Assembly: GCA_945788625.1 (NCBI GenBank)
Contig: CALZMQ010000029.1
Location: 1 to 64,000 of the forward strand
Direction: 5' to 3'
Length of the DNA: 64,000 nucleotides
DNA from: an uncultured Woeseiaceae bacterium
Lineage (GTDB): Bacteria; Pseudomonadota; Gammaproteobacteria; Steroidobacterales; Woeseiaceae
Part shown: piece by piece, positions 51,949-61,194 of the stretch
How the letters are laid out: every line of letters starts with the position of its first letter
Numbering within the stretch: the first letter of the stretch is position 1
Program-made: the position numbers and the translations under genes
Notes under the pieces: generated by a model
Seen by the model: only the letters and a program-made list of their open reading frames with translations
Told to the model about the DNA's origin: nothing
Databases searched by the model: none

Positions 51949-53088
51949 CTAGATCACGACCAGTTCGGCGCGCAGCGCGCCGGCCTGTTTCAGCGCTTCG
52001 AGTATGGCTACCAGGTCGCCCGGCGCGGCACCCACGCGGTTGACCGCACGCACGATCTCGTCGAGACTCGTGCCCGGTTCGAACAGGAACATGCTCGCTT
52101 CTTCCTGGAGTATGCTGACGTCGGAGTCCGGTAACGCCACGGTCTCGCCGCTGTTACTGAATGGAGCGACGGGCTGACTGACGAACGGCGCTTCGCTGAT
52201 GGTTACGACCAGCGAGCCATGAGACACGGCGGCAGCCGTCACGCGGACGTTGTCACCGATCACCACGGTGCCGGTACGGCTATTCACGATAACCCGCGCC
52301 TGGACCTGGCCCGGCTGCACGTCAAGGCTCTGCAGGGCCGATACGAAGGCCGTGCGTTGTCTCGGGTCTATCGGCGCACGCACGTTGACCGACACGGCGT
52401 CGATGGACTCGGCGGTGCCGGGTCCCATGGTCATGTTTATCTGTTCGGCGAGGCGCTTCGACGTCGTGAAGTCCGGGACATGCAGATTCAACACGATCGA
52501 TTCGCGTGTAAGAAAGTCGCTCGGCACTTCGCGCTCCACGGTTCCACCGTTCGGAATGCGTCCCGCGCTCGGAATATTGACGGTGACGCTGGAGCCATCA
52601 TTGCCAGACGCCCCGAATCCACCGACGACGAGATTGCCTTGCGCCAATGCATACACGTTACCGTCGGCTCCGCGCAACGGCGCCATCAACAACGCGCCGC
52701 CCCGCAGGCTCTTGGCATTGCCGATCGAGGATACCGTTACGTCGATGGTCTGCCCGGGTTTGGCGAACGCGGGCAAATCGGCGTGCACGGTTACTGCTGC
52801 GACGTTCTTGAGCTGCAGGCTGACGCCGGGCGGAATCGTGACACCGAACTGGGTCAGCATGTTGATAATGCTCTGCACCGTGAATGGCGTCTGCGTGGTC
52901 TGGTCACCGGTACCGTTGAGACCGACGACGAGACCGTATCCGGCAAGCTGATTATTGCGGACGCCGGCGACACTGGCGAGATCCTTGACGCGGTCAGCCA
53001 TTGCCTGTTCCGTGGCGAAGGCGAACAGGAACAGCATCGCCAGCGCGACATGCTTGATGGTAGCCCTCATTTTGCGGGTTAAGTGCAT
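51949..53088 (-). CDS. flgI: Flagellar P-ring protein FlgI
   Basis: The protein has 379 residues. ATG at 53088 is preferred because GAGGA is eight bases upstream; an inner ATG at 53070 would shorten the signal peptide. A signal peptide (to about residue 31, cleavage after AMA) leads to [30 protein letters not shown], the FlgI hallmark (part). It forms the periplasmic bushing around the rod. It lies between flgH and flgJ as usual. Confidence 0.96.
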   Translation of the reverse strand: MHLTRKMRATIKHVALAMLFLFAFATEQAMADRVKDLASVAGVRNNQLAGYGLVVGLNGTGDQTTQTPFTVQSIINMLTQFGVTIPPGVSLQLKNVAAVTVHADLPAFAKPGQTIDVTVSSIGNAKSLRGGALLMAPLRGADGNVYALAQGNLVVGGFGASGNDGSSVTVNIPSAGRIPNGGTVEREVPSDFLTRESIVLNLHVPDFTTSKRLAEQINMTMGPGTAESIDAVSVNVRAPIDPRQRTAFVSALQSLDVQPGQVQARVIVNSRTGTVVIGDNVRVTAAAVSHGSLVVTISEAPFVSQPVAPFSNSGETVALPDSDVSILQEEASMFLFEPGTSLDEIVRAVNRVGAAPGDLVAILEALKQAGALRAELVVI

Positions 53089-53103
53089 TGCATCGTCCTC
53101 GGG

Positions 53104-53784
53104 CTAGTAAGGGTGGAACATGGAGTTGAAGAATCGCGCGATCGGCCCCATGCGGTTGGCCGCCGCAAGCACGCCCTTGCTGCTGTAGGTTATCTGCGCA
53201 TCGGCGATGCGGTACGACTGCAGCGAGTTGTCCGGGTCAATATCGTCCGGGCGAATGATGCCGGACAGGCGTATGAACTCGCGCCCCTGGTTGAGCGTCA
53301 CCCATTTTTCGCCGCGAATGCGCAGGTTACCGTTCGGCAGGCGTTGTACGACCGTCACCGTGATGTCACCGAGCAGGCTGTTGCTCTGGCTGCTCGAGCC
53401 CGCGCCGTCAAATGATTGATCGCCACTCAGGGAACCGTCGAACAGTGGCGTGCCGTCATGACTCAGGGCACGCCCAAGGACGGTCGGGTTGCCGATCGTC
53501 GCCTCCGTTGCTTTCGAGGTCGACGTCTGTGAATTCTTGCTGGCGTTGGTTTGTTCCTTGAGACGCACGGTCAGGATGTCGCCGACGCGCATCGCCTTGC
53601 GATCCTCGAACAACCTGACATCCGCGCCGTCGTTGTAGATCGAGCCACTGGTCGGCGGCTCGTATACCGGCTGCGAAGGCCACGGCGGATCATAGCTTTC
53701 CTCGAAGATCTTCGGCGCGGCGCAACCGCTGCCGAGCATTCCGGCGGCAACGATGCACAAGAGTAATCTGCATCTACGTGACAT
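53104..53784 (-). CDS. flgH: Flagellar L-ring lipoprotein FlgH
   Basis: The protein has 226 residues. A lipoprotein signal ends GSGC (Cys 21). FEDRKAMRVGDILTVRLKEQTNASK and LRIRGEKWVTLNQGREFIRLSGIIRP are family marks (parts given). The L ring sits in the outer membrane. It lies nine bases after flgG. Confidence 0.96.
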   Translation of the reverse strand: MSRRCRLLLCIVAAGMLGSGCAAPKIFEESYDPPWPSQPVYEPPTSGSIYNDGADVRLFEDRKAMRVGDILTVRLKEQTNASKNSQTSTSKATEATIGNPTVLGRALSHDGTPLFDGSLSGDQSFDGAGSSSQSNSLLGDITVTVVQRLPNGNLRIRGEKWVTLNQGREFIRLSGIIRPDDIDPDNSLQSYRIADAQITYSSKGVLAAANRMGPIARFFNSMFHPY

Positions 53785-53793
53785 GAGCTTTCC

Positions 53794-54579
53794 TTACAGG
53801 TTGTTGTTGATGTACTGCATCATTTGATCGTTGGTCGAAATGGCCTTTGAATTCATTTCGTAGGCGCGCTGCGTCTCGATCATGTTGACGAGCTCGGACA
53901 CGACGTTGACGTTCGATCCTTCGAGCGCACCCTGGTCGAGCGACCCGAGTCCGTTCTGGCCAGGCGTGCCGGGCTGCCCCGTTCCGCTTGCGGCAGTTTC
54001 GATGTACAGGTTCTCACCGATCGGCTGCAGGCCCACAGGGTTGATGAAGTCGACGATCTCCAACGTACCGACCTGCGTCGCCGCCGTCTGACCCGCGATC
54101 TTCACCGACACCACGCCGTCCCTGCCGATCGTGACCGACTGTGCGGCGTCCGGGATCGTGATGCCGGGCTGGACGGTGTAGCCGCTCGCGGTCACCAACT
54201 CGCCCTGGTCGTTGACTTGAAATGCGCCATCTCGCGTATAGGCCGGTTCGCCATCCGGCTTCAGCACTTCGAAAAAACCGCGGCCGTTGATCGCGACATC
54301 GTATGCGTTGTCGGTGCGCAGCACGCTGCCCTGCGTGAACATCTTCTCGGTCGCGACAACGCGGACGCCGGTACCGAGGTTCATGCCCGAGGGCAAGAGC
54401 GTGTCCTGCGAACTCTGGCCGCCTGCCTGGCGTACGTTTTGATACAGCAGGTCTTCGAAAACGGCCCGACCCTGTTTGAATCCGGTCGTATTGACGTTCG
54501 CGAGGTTATTGGACACGACCGACATGCGCGTCTGCTGCGCATCCAGTCCCGTCTTCGCTATCCATAAAGCCTGGTTCAT
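53794..54579 (-). CDS. flgG: Distal rod protein FlgG
   Basis: The protein has 261 residues, as is standard. ATG at 54579 is chosen (AGGAG six bases upstream). It starts [19 protein letters not shown] and ends with [19 protein letters not shown], the conserved rod-protein ends. It is the distal rod subunit. Its length agrees with FlgG of gammaproteobacteria. Confidence 0.97.
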   Translation of the reverse strand: MNQALWIAKTGLDAQQTRMSVVSNNLANVNTTGFKQGRAVFEDLLYQNVRQAGGQSSQDTLLPSGMNLGTGVRVVATEKMFTQGSVLRTDNAYDVAINGRGFFEVLKPDGEPAYTRDGAFQVNDQGELVTASGYTVQPGITIPDAAQSVTIGRDGVVSVKIAGQTAATQVGTLEIVDFINPVGLQPIGENLYIETAASGTGQPGTPGQNGLGSLDQGALEGSNVNVVSELVNMIETQRAYEMNSKAISTNDQMMQYINNNL

Positions 54580-54607
54580 CAAATTCTCCTGTCCATCCGC
54601 GCCCTGC

Positions 54608-55348
54608 TTAGCTCAGGCGCATCAGTTGTGCCGCCACATCGGCGTTCTCTTCTGATGTCTTCATGACGTTGACTTGCATTTCGTACTGCCGCGCCAGCTC
54701 GATCATGTTGACCAGTGTCTTCGCGACGTTCACGTTGCTACGTTCCAGTGCCCCCGAGGTCAGCGAAACGCTGCCATCGGGGTCGGCTGTTTCGCCGTCG
54801 CGCACGCGCAGCAGCCCGTCCGGCCCTTTCTGCAGCCGCGAGACGTCCGGGTTGACCAGCTTGATGCGGTCAACGATGGATAGCGTTTCCGGCCCCTGCC
54901 CAAACGGCTGAATCGATATCGTGCCGTCGCCGCCGATCAGCAAACTGCTGTTCGGAGGGATCGCGACCGGGCCGCCATTACCCAGAACGAGGTGACCGGC
55001 TCCTGTCGCGAGCAGACCGCCCGCCTCGATGCGGAGGTCCCCCGCGCGCGTGTATGCTTCGGTGCCGTCCGGCGCCTGCACGGCGATAAAGCCGCTGCCC
55101 TTCACGGCGACATCGAGGTCGCGGCCCGTGTTGGCGACCGGGCCCTGGGAAAAATCGGTCCCGTAGGAGTCGACCACGGCATTGACCCTGGTATCGACGC
55201 CCGGACCCTCAATCGGCACCGAACTGAACGAGTGCAAATCCGCCCTGAATCCGGTGGTCGATACGTTGGCGAGGTTGTTACTGTTTATGGCCTGCGCGTA
55301 TTCCGTCTGCTTGGCGCCGGTCATCCCCAGATAAAGCATCTTGTCCAT
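54608..55348 (-). CDS. flgF: Proximal rod protein FlgF
   Basis: The protein has 246 residues. It starts [39 protein letters not shown] (part: [14 protein letters not shown]) and ends with the rod-type helix [18 protein letters not shown]. It is a rod subunit proximal to FlgG. It lies 28 bases after the upstream flgG start region and before flgE in coordinate order. Confidence 0.96.
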   Translation of the reverse strand: MDKMLYLGMTGAKQTEYAQAINSNNLANVSTTGFRADLHSFSSVPIEGPGVDTRVNAVVDSYGTDFSQGPVANTGRDLDVAVKGSGFIAVQAPDGTEAYTRAGDLRIEAGGLLATGAGHLVLGNGGPVAIPPNSSLLIGGDGTISIQPFGQGPETLSIVDRIKLVNPDVSRLQKGPDGLLRVRDGETADPDGSVSLTSGALERSNVNVAKTLVNMIELARQYEMQVNVMKTSEENADVAAQLMRLS

Positions 55349-55364
55349 TGTCGAGTCTCAGTCC

Positions 55365-56486
55365 TTACTCTTCAGCCCGCCTAGCGTTGGACGACTCGAG
55401 TGCGCCCGACTGCACGTTGCCGAACGACGCCGTGCCCGCTTCGCCCAGCAGTGCATCGCCGGACTGGAATGACTCGCCCCAGGTTGTGTCGCCGAGTTGC
55501 TGCAGGCCCTGCGGATTAACGAAATTCGCCAGCGCGAGCTTGCCGAGCGACGTCGACTGGCCGTTCGTGAAGCGCGCAAATACGACACCCTCGGCATCAA
55601 CGCTGACACCCGTCAGTCGACCAGTCGTGAAGCCGTCCTGCGACAGCGAGTTGACGCCGAAGTTATCGCCAAACTGCGTGGCCGTGGCGAAATCGAGCGA
55701 CATCGTGATATCGGCTGCGCCGGTTCCCGGTGTGTACGGTGCCAGCGGCATCAGGCCGCCGGCGGGCGACAGCAAGGTGCCGTTAGGGTTGAATACGACG
55801 GGAGTTGCGCCGGCAACCGCTGTGCCGTTGATCTGCACCTCCGTGTTCCAGATGTTCGGCAAAGCGTCCTTGATGAAGTAGACCGTTGCCGTGTGCGCTG
55901 CGCCGAGCGTGTCGTACACCGTGACAGACGTCGTGTGATTGAAGCTGCTCGGATCCGTCGCATCGAAAACCGGATTGGCCGGTGGCGGCGCATTGGCCGG
56001 CAGGTTGATACCGAACGCTGCGCGCGTTGTCGCGGCCGGCGGATTTGCACCGATGGTCAGCTGCAGGTCCTGCGGCGTACCCGTGTTGAAGAGGCCGTTA
56101 CCGGCGTAAGGATACGACTGCAGCCTGGAACCCTGCGCATTGACGACATAGCCCTGGTTGTCGACGCCGAACGCACCCGCCCTGGTATAGCTGCGCGCGC
56201 CGTTCTCGCTGATGACGAAGAAGCCCTCGCCGCCGATCGCCAGGTCCAGCGCGTTGTCGGTAAAGTCGATGTTGCCCTGGGTGAATTGCTGCGCAATGGA
56301 CGACAGTCGGACACCACTGCCTGCTGCGCTCGTGCTGACGCTTTGCGTGCCGACGGCGAATACCTCGGCGAACTGCGCGCGCGACATCTTGAATCCGGTC
56401 GTGTTGACGTTGGCGACGTTGTTGGCTGTAACGCCGAGGTCGGCCGAGGCGGCGTTCAATCCGCTGAGTGCTATTGCAAATGGCAT
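55365..56486 (-). CDS. flgE: Flagellar hook protein FlgE
   Basis: The protein has 373 residues. The N-terminus [28 protein letters not shown] is the hook-type signature (part), and the central domain contains YDTLGAAHTATVYF. The extreme C-terminus ends ALESSNARRAEE, earlier than most FlgE proteins. The usual closing helix with LVNMI..QR.YQANAK is missing. The protein appears truncated at the C-terminus, since hook polymerisation requires this D0 helix. The next gene start (flgF) follows 16 bases later. I therefore suspect a frameshift or premature stop near 55365-55400. Confidence 0.85.
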   Translation of the reverse strand: MPFAIALSGLNAASADLGVTANNVANVNTTGFKMSRAQFAEVFAVGTQSVSTSAAGSGVRLSSIAQQFTQGNIDFTDNALDLAIGGEGFFVISENGARSYTRAGAFGVDNQGYVVNAQGSRLQSYPYAGNGLFNTGTPQDLQLTIGANPPAATTRAAFGINLPANAPPPANPVFDATDPSSFNHTTSVTVYDTLGAAHTATVYFIKDALPNIWNTEVQINGTAVAGATPVVFNPNGTLLSPAGGLMPLAPYTPGTGAADITMSLDFATATQFGDNFGVNSLSQDGFTTGRLTGVSVDAEGVVFARFTNGQSTSLGKLALANFVNPQGLQQLGDTTWGESFQSGDALLGEAGTASFGNVQSGALESSNARRAEE

Positions 56487-56538
56487 GTTATCTCTCCTGG
56501 CTGAATTCTGTAATCAAGGTTTCCGTTGGCGCTCTGGC

Positions 56539-57207
56539 TCATCCGATAATCTGGTAGACCTGGGCGAGCGGCATTGCCTGCCCGCCGGCCAGGTTCAGGC
56601 TCATCCCGCCACCAAACTGGCCCAGCGTGACGCTCTGTATCTCGGCTTCGATGACCGTCGGTGCGCTCTCGACATTAGTGCCGCGGATGACCCGCGCAGT
56701 CACCTGGTATTGACCGCTGTCCGCGCGCTGTCCAGCACTGTCGACGCCGTCCCATGAGAACCGCACCATACCCGGCGGCTGCTGGCCGAGGTTGAGGCGC
56801 TGCACGAGCGCACCCGTCTCATCCGTTATGTCGATCTGGACGTTGCCGGCGCTCGATTCGAGCTCCAGCCCACCTTTCAGGGGAGCGCCGTCACGCAGAA
56901 AACCCATGTCCGTGACCGCAAGAATCGAATGGCCGACCAGGCTCGCCGCCTGCAGGGCCTGGTTGTCCTGCATGGCAACGCTGAGGCCCGCGAACGAGGA
57001 ATTCAGTGACGAAATACCGTTCACCGTACTGAACTGTGCCAACTGGCCGAGAAACTCACCGTTGTCCATGGGCTCGAACGGGTCCTGGTTCTGGAATTGG
57101 GAGATCATCAGGGTCAGGAAGTCTTCCTGACCCAGGCTGTCGCGCGCCTTCTGCTCCGGCGGCGGCGCGAAGTTCTGAAAACTGTCTATCGGTCCCAGTG
57201 TTGGCAT
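56539..57207 (-). CDS. flgD: Hook-capping scaffold protein FlgD
   Basis: The protein has 222 residues. The N-terminal export part contains DFLTLMISQFQNQDPFEPMDNGEFLGQLAQFSTV (part: QNQDPFEPMDN), highly conserved in FlgD. The C-terminal half has tudor- and Fn-like beta structure with FSWDGVDSAGQRADSGQYQV. It caps the growing hook and is discarded later. Confidence 0.96.
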   Translation of the reverse strand: MPTLGPIDSFQNFAPPPEQKARDSLGQEDFLTLMISQFQNQDPFEPMDNGEFLGQLAQFSTVNGISSLNSSFAGLSVAMQDNQALQAASLVGHSILAVTDMGFLRDGAPLKGGLELESSAGNVQIDITDETGALVQRLNLGQQPPGMVRFSWDGVDSAGQRADSGQYQVTARVIRGTNVESAPTVIEAEIQSVTLGQFGGGMSLNLAGGQAMPLAQVYQIIG

Positions 57208-57228
57208 ATCTTGTCCTCTCTAAAGGAA

Positions 57229-57642
57229 TCAGCGTCCTAGCGACAAAGTCTGCAACAGCAGATCCTTGGTTGTGTTGATCATTTCGACGTTGTTCTTGTA
57301 GGAGCGCGACGCGGACATCATGTTGACCATCTCCTCGACGGTATTGACGTTCGTGGCGTAAACATTGCCGTCCGCATCCGCTTCCGGGTGATCGGGCTGG
57401 TAGCGCAGTTGCAACGGGGCAGAACTCTCGACGATGCCGTCGAGGCGAACGCCGGAGACGCCGAGCTGGTTCGCCAGCGACGTACTGAACGACGAAAAGA
57501 CAGGCTGTTTGGCGCGATAGACTTTTTCCGGGTCTCCGCTAACGTTGCCGGCATTTGCCAGGTTGCTCGCCGTGACGTTCATGCGCACGGACTGCGCGTT
57601 CATAGCGGTGCCGGCAACATCGAATACTTTGAACAGGGACAT
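57229..57642 (-). CDS. flgC: Proximal rod protein FlgC
   Basis: The protein has 137 residues with ATG at 57642, overlapping the flgB stop by one base. It has SLFKVFDVAGTAMNAQSVRMNVTASNLANA and a closing VEEMVNMMSASRSYKNNVEMIN helix (parts). It is a rod subunit next to FlgB. Confidence 0.96.
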   Translation of the reverse strand: MSLFKVFDVAGTAMNAQSVRMNVTASNLANAGNVSGDPEKVYRAKQPVFSSFSTSLANQLGVSGVRLDGIVESSAPLQLRYQPDHPEADADGNVYATNVNTVEEMVNMMSASRSYKNNVEMINTTKDLLLQTLSLGR

Positions 57643-58031
57643 CAGTCGCCTCCTCTCAGCGCAAATCGCAGAGTGCGAATCTTGCCGTCGAGGAAAGCAA
57701 GGCTCGTGCGGTATTGCAGTGCGTTTTCGGCGAATGCCGCCTGTTCGACATCCATCTCGACGGTGTTGCCGTCGAGCGCCGGTTGGCTCGGTACGCGGTA
57801 CAGGGATTGCGCCCCGTCCTTCGCCGTGCCCCATGCCTCCTTGTGCAATTCGCTGGTTTTCGTCAGGCTGATCGACTCTTGCCGCGCGCTCTTCAGTGCC
57901 GCCCCGAAGTCGAGGTCACGCGCTTTGAAGTTCGGCGTGTCGGCGTTGGCGATATTGGACGACAGCACCTGGTTTCGAAGCGCTCGAAATCGCAGTGCCT
58001 GCTCGTGCTGTGATAATCCGGGTATTTCCAT
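57642..58031 (-). CDS. flgB: Proximal rod protein FlgB
   Basis: The protein has 129 residues. QVLSSNIANADTPNFKARD is the rod signature, and the C-terminal helix spans about 90-120 (EQAAFAENALQYRTSLAFL). It is first in the flgBCDEFGHIJ operon, with a sigma-54 promoter about 40 bases upstream. Confidence 0.96.
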   Translation of the reverse strand: MEIPGLSQHEQALRFRALRNQVLSSNIANADTPNFKARDLDFGAALKSARQESISLTKTSELHKEAWGTAKDGAQSLYRVPSQPALDGNTVEMDVEQAAFAENALQYRTSLAFLDGKIRTLRFALRGGD

Positions 58032-58069
58032 TTGCTCGCATTCCTGGAATTCGTTCCTGCAGGGGTCTA

Positions 58070-58086
58070 TGCAAAGCCTGTGCCAA
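58070..58086 (-). promoter_or_regulatory. Sigma-54 promoter of the flgB operon
   Basis: On the minus strand it reads TTGGCACAGGCTTTGCA, with one mismatch (A for G) to TTGGCACG-N4-TTGCA. It lies about 39 bases upstream of flgB. Confidence 0.88.
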
Positions 58087-58102
58087 TTTTTCCGCGCGAC
58101 GC

Positions 58103-58129
58103 TAAAGCGCGCCGAACATCGGCCGATAC
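58103..58129 (+). promoter_or_regulatory. Sigma-28 (FliA) promoter ahead of flgA
   Basis: It reads TAAAGCGC, 11 bases, GCCGATAC, with one mismatch in the -10 box. It is about 236 bases before the flgA ATG, so the leader would be long. Confidence 0.6.
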
Positions 58130-58365
58130 GATTCCGATGGCCGGTTGGGGGGACAGGGGCGGCAAATCATTGCCGCTGGACGGCAACTAGCTGCAGTCCT
58201 GTCCGCTACGGCCCACACCGCGGGGCACTGAGGCTGGCACGGCATTTGCATTACTGCTTACTGATAGTGAGTCAACGCTTGCGCGAACAGCGCAACAAGA
58301 CGCATGGCTGCGAACGGCAATCCATTGCCCGGGTTGGCCCCGCGTACAGGAGTAAGGACCGCACG

Positions 58366-59157
58366 ATGTCGGTAAGCGCATCAACATTCGTCAGGAAATT
58401 GACGGCCGCCCGGACGCGGCGACACGAATTCGACGCATTGCGCGCAGTTTTCGCCGTTGCGCTGGCGCTCGCGCTGCCCGGCACGTACGCCGGCGCGAAT
58501 GCGGCGCAAGGGGCCTGGCAGCCAACGGCCGAGATCGCGGCAACGGCCGAGAACTTCCTGCGCGGACTGATGGGACCGCGGGCGACACGTACTACCGTGA
58601 AGGCGGGCACGCTCGATCCGCGGCACCGGCTGGCGCTGTGCAGCAAGCCGCTGGAGCCATACCTCCGGCGCGGCACGAGGATAGCGGCGCGCACTATCGT
58701 GGGTGTCCGCTGCAGCGGTGAAAAGCCCTGGAAGCTATTCGTGCCCGTCGACGTCGTCGTGTCTGAGGGCGTGCTGGTCGCCACGCGAACGCTGCCGCGC
58801 GGCCACCTGCTCGTCGCAGACGACCTCGCCGTGGAGCAGCGGGACGTATCCAGGTCGTCGTCCGGCTACGTCTCGGACCCAAAACATATTCTCGGCCAGC
58901 GTCTGAAGGCCCAGCTGATTGCCGGCCGGATGCTGACGCCCGCGATGCTGCAGGCCGATATCGCAGTGCGTCGCGGCCAGACCGTCACGCTGTCGATCTC
59001 GAGTGGCGGCATCGATATCCAGACGAGCGGTAAAGCCCTCATGGATGGCGCGATAGACCAGCGAATCAGGGTCGAAAACAGCAGTTCGGGACGTGTCATC
59101 GAAGGTATCGTCCGCTCACGGGAGCTCGTCGAGGTGCTCTCACCGTCTGGCAGGTAG
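58366..59157 (+). CDS. flgA: P-ring assembly chaperone FlgA
   Basis: The protein has 263 residues with ATG at 58366, eight bases after AAGGA. A long hydrophobic signal (about 24-45) precedes the SAF-type domain (about 135-200) with RTLPRGHLLVADDLAVEQRDV and the ILGQRLKAQLIAGRMLTPAML and VRRGQTVTLSISSGGIDI region. It helps FlgI form the P ring in the periplasm. It is divergent from flgB and followed by flgM after 81 bases. Confidence 0.95.
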   Translation: MSVSASTFVRKLTAARTRRHEFDALRAVFAVALALALPGTYAGANAAQGAWQPTAEIAATAENFLRGLMGPRATRTTVKAGTLDPRHRLALCSKPLEPYLRRGTRIAARTIVGVRCSGEKPWKLFVPVDVVVSEGVLVATRTLPRGHLLVADDLAVEQRDVSRSSSGYVSDPKHILGQRLKAQLIAGRMLTPAMLQADIAVRRGQTVTLSISSGGIDIQTSGKALMDGAIDQRIRVENSSSGRVIEGIVRSRELVEVLSPSGR

Positions 59158-59174
59158 TTTTTACACGCGAAACC

Positions 59175-59201
59175 TAAAGTATCGCCACGGGTGGCCGATA
59201 T
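59175..59201 (+). promoter_or_regulatory. Sigma-28 (FliA) promoter of flgM
   Basis: It reads TAAAGTAT, 11 bases, GCCGATAT, with only the last -10 base differing. It lies 37 bases upstream of flgM, so late FlgM comes from a FliA promoter, as in enterics. Confidence 0.85.
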
Positions 59202-59238
59202 GAGGTCTAGCAGCAATGATTGTTGAGGTTTAAAGATT

Positions 59239-59568
59239 ATGACAAACAGGATTGGTCCGATGGATCAGGGAATACTCGGGAAAATTGGCAATAAGGTCGA
59301 CGAGGCTACAACCAGTAGCAAGGTCTCGTCCGACACCACGGCGCCTGACAAGCCGGCCGCGGCTCCGGCCTCGGCCAGCGATACGGTCAATTTGACCAGC
59401 AGCGCCAAGCTCCTGGAGCGCCTGGACAAAACACTGGCAACGCTGCCCGCCATCGACAGCGCTCGCGTCGCCGAGATCAAGAACGCCATCACGAACGGCG
59501 AATACCAGATCGATTCCGTGGCTATTGCCGACGCCATGATTCGTCTAGACCGCTCGTTGGGCGACTAG
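59239..59568 (+). CDS. flgM: Anti-sigma-28 factor FlgM
   Basis: The protein has 109 residues. A disordered Ser/Thr/Ala-rich first half precedes the FliA-binding helices with VAEIKNAITNGEYQIDSVAIADAMI, typical of FlgM. It binds FliA until exported through the completed hook. It is followed by flgN two bases later. Confidence 0.94.
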   Translation: MTNRIGPMDQGILGKIGNKVDEATTSSKVSSDTTAPDKPAAAPASASDTVNLTSSAKLLERLDKTLATLPAIDSARVAEIKNAITNGEYQIDSVAIADAMIRLDRSLGD

Positions 59569-59570
59569 TC

Positions 59571-60062
59571 GTGTCTCGCATCGTCCCCGCCGACGCTCGT
59601 CTGCAAATCCTGGATGCCCTCGGCGAAAGCGTCTACCAGGCGCTCGGCCTGAAGGAAGCACTCCAGGAAGAGCGCAAGGCCCTGGAGGCCGAAGACGCCG
59701 ACGCGCTACAGGCCATCGTGGAGACCAAAAATACCTGTGCCGAGAGATTGCAGGCACTCGACGCAAAGCGCAGCGCGCTGTGCGAGGAATGGGATTTCAC
59801 ACCTGGCCCGCACCAGATGACGGAATTGATCGAGTGGTGCGACGACCAGCAGCTCATCAGCAGCCGCTGGGAACAGCTCATGGTCATTGCAGCCGAAGGC
59901 AGTGCCCTGAACATGACCAACGGCGCGATCATCCGCGTCCGCCAGCAACAAATTGAATCCAGTCTGTCCGTGCTTCGTGGCGTGACGCCAGGTTCGGACA
60001 CGTACGGCCGCAATGGCGAGGAACAAGGTGACTTCAGCCAGCGTTCCCTCGCCGAGGCCTGA
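59571..60062 (+). CDS. flgN: FlgN-type chaperone for FlgK/FlgL
   Basis: The protein has 163 residues and starts at GTG 59571 directly after the flgM stop. It is a long helical bundle with LKEALQEERKALEAEDADALQAIVETKN-type text (part: EERKALEAEDADAL), matching FlgN. It guides the hook-junction proteins to the export gate. The C-terminal 25 residues are polar and variable. Confidence 0.9.
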   Translation: MSRIVPADARLQILDALGESVYQALGLKEALQEERKALEAEDADALQAIVETKNTCAERLQALDAKRSALCEEWDFTPGPHQMTELIEWCDDQQLISSRWEQLMVIAAEGSALNMTNGAIIRVRQQQIESSLSVLRGVTPGSDTYGRNGEEQGDFSQRSLAEA

Positions 60063-60092
60063 ACCTACATTGTGAAGCAAGGATACTGAGCT

Positions 60093-60296
60093 ATGTTGAT
60101 TGTGAGCCGAAAAGACGCAGAATCCATTGAGATCAAGCCGGGTGAAGGAATCGACCTGCAGATGACGCTGGCCGACCTGTTCAGTGGCGGTCCGATCGAA
60201 ATCACGATTTTTTCCGCCAACAACAACCGCGTAAAGATGGGGGTCCAGGCACCCGAACAACTGTCGATCTGGCGCAAGAAAGCCGTCGCTGCCTGA
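60093..60296 (+). CDS. CsrA-like RNA-binding protein with an insertion of about 17 residues
   Basis: The protein has 67 residues; AAGGA lies about nine bases upstream of ATG 60093. It starts MLIVSRKDAESIEI, aligning with MLILTRR of CsrA, and ends with RVKMGVQAPEQLSIWRKK, aligning with QVRIGVNAPKEVSVHREE. Arg 61 matches the RNA-contacting Arg 44 of E. coli CsrA, and Arg 6 matches the Arg in LTRR. Between the first strand and the next there are about 17 extra residues (around 15-33, KPGEGIDLQMTLADLFSGG). Thus the fold core and both key arginines remain. It follows flgN by 30 bases, a place where a CsrA paralogue could tune flagellar mRNA. Target RNAs are unknown. Confidence 0.7.
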   Translation: MLIVSRKDAESIEIKPGEGIDLQMTLADLFSGGPIEITIFSANNNRVKMGVQAPEQLSIWRKKAVAA

Positions 60297-60375
60297 AGGC
60301 AACCGAGAACCCGGCTATCCGCTGTGCCGAGCCGCGAACCGGCGGGCACGTGCGGGACGAACCCCGTCTGAAACG

Positions 60376-61194
60376 ATGAAAATCTCCACGCTCTTATTCC
60401 TGCCTGCGCTCGCTGTCGCCGCCGCCTGCGGTGGGTCGGGCGCGGCCGAAACCGCAAAAACACCCGGTGACACAGGATTGCAGGCCGTCGAACTGCCTGG
60501 TGACGAAGAAATCCTGCAGAAGGCCTATGACGCCGCTTACAGCGTTCCGGAGGGTTTCTTCGTCGATGAACGCGCCGCAACCACCCGCAGCTACACCGTG
60601 CACCACGTGCTGGACGAATCGAATTCCTACGAGTTGTGCACGGACGCCCTGATCGAGGCACAGCAATGGGAAGCCGCGGACAATGAATCTCGCGCGGTTA
60701 ACGGCTATTTCGTGACGATCTACGAGAACGACCGCTATTTCGAGTTCGTCCGCGAACTCGCCTACACCGAGGACGTCGGCAATATCGTGGAACCCACATC
60801 GCCCGGCTACGCACGCGTCTTCAAGTGCAATCACACCAACAGGGACGGCGTGGACCGCACTCTTGTCGACGGCTACGCTGGCCGGGTCGACAACGAGCGG
60901 CTCGATGCCGCGGCGCTGCGCGACTTCAGTGAGTATCTCTGGCAATTCACGTTCTTCAACGTATCCCGCAGGAAAGTCATCGACAGCTATGCCAGCGACG
61001 CGCCCGCGGGTCTGCGGCATTCGCTGCTGCTGGCATTCGTGGTCAACCAGGGCACCGATTCCTGTGACCGGGTCGATGTCATCGAATGGCGTTTCGACGC
61101 CGACACATCGACCGGTGAAATCTCGCGGCGCTTCCAGACGCTGCGCAGCTTCGAAGCAACGTTGTCGAACGGCGAACCTGCTTTCTGCAGCTAG
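60376..61194 (+). CDS. Putative lipoprotein of unknown function
   Basis: The protein has 272 residues. The N-terminus is a signal peptide with VAAAC as a possible lipobox (Cys near residue 18) and a Gly/Ser-rich start to the mature part. The mature domain is acidic with several cysteines that could pair, and contains DRVDVIEWRFDADTSTGEISRRF near its end. I do not recognise the family. It lies 79 bases after the CsrA-like gene without a visible flagellar promoter, so its link to motility is open. Confidence 0.55.
   Translation: MKISTLLFLPALAVAAACGGSGAAETAKTPGDTGLQAVELPGDEEILQKAYDAAYSVPEGFFVDERAATTRSYTVHHVLDESNSYELCTDALIEAQQWEAADNESRAVNGYFVTIYENDRYFEFVRELAYTEDVGNIVEPTSPGYARVFKCNHTNRDGVDRTLVDGYAGRVDNERLDAAALRDFSEYLWQFTFFNVSRRKVIDSYASDAPAGLRHSLLLAFVVNQGTDSCDRVDVIEWRFDADTSTGEISRRFQTLRSFEATLSNGEPAFCS

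Larger units (their letters stand above)
58032..58365. other. Divergent flgB-flgA intergenic region with back-to-back promoters
   Basis: This 334-base gap holds the sigma-54 promoter of flgB (58070-58086, minus strand) and a FliA-type promoter facing flgA (58103-58129, plus strand), only 16 bases apart. The remaining 236 bases before flgA show no ribosome site other than that of flgA and no recognised gene. Confidence 0.5.

Noticed and set aside
57388..58365. A long upstream extension of the flgA frame to 57388
   Set aside because: It runs antisense through flgB and flgC and has no ribosome site; the FlgA signal peptide begins naturally at 58366.
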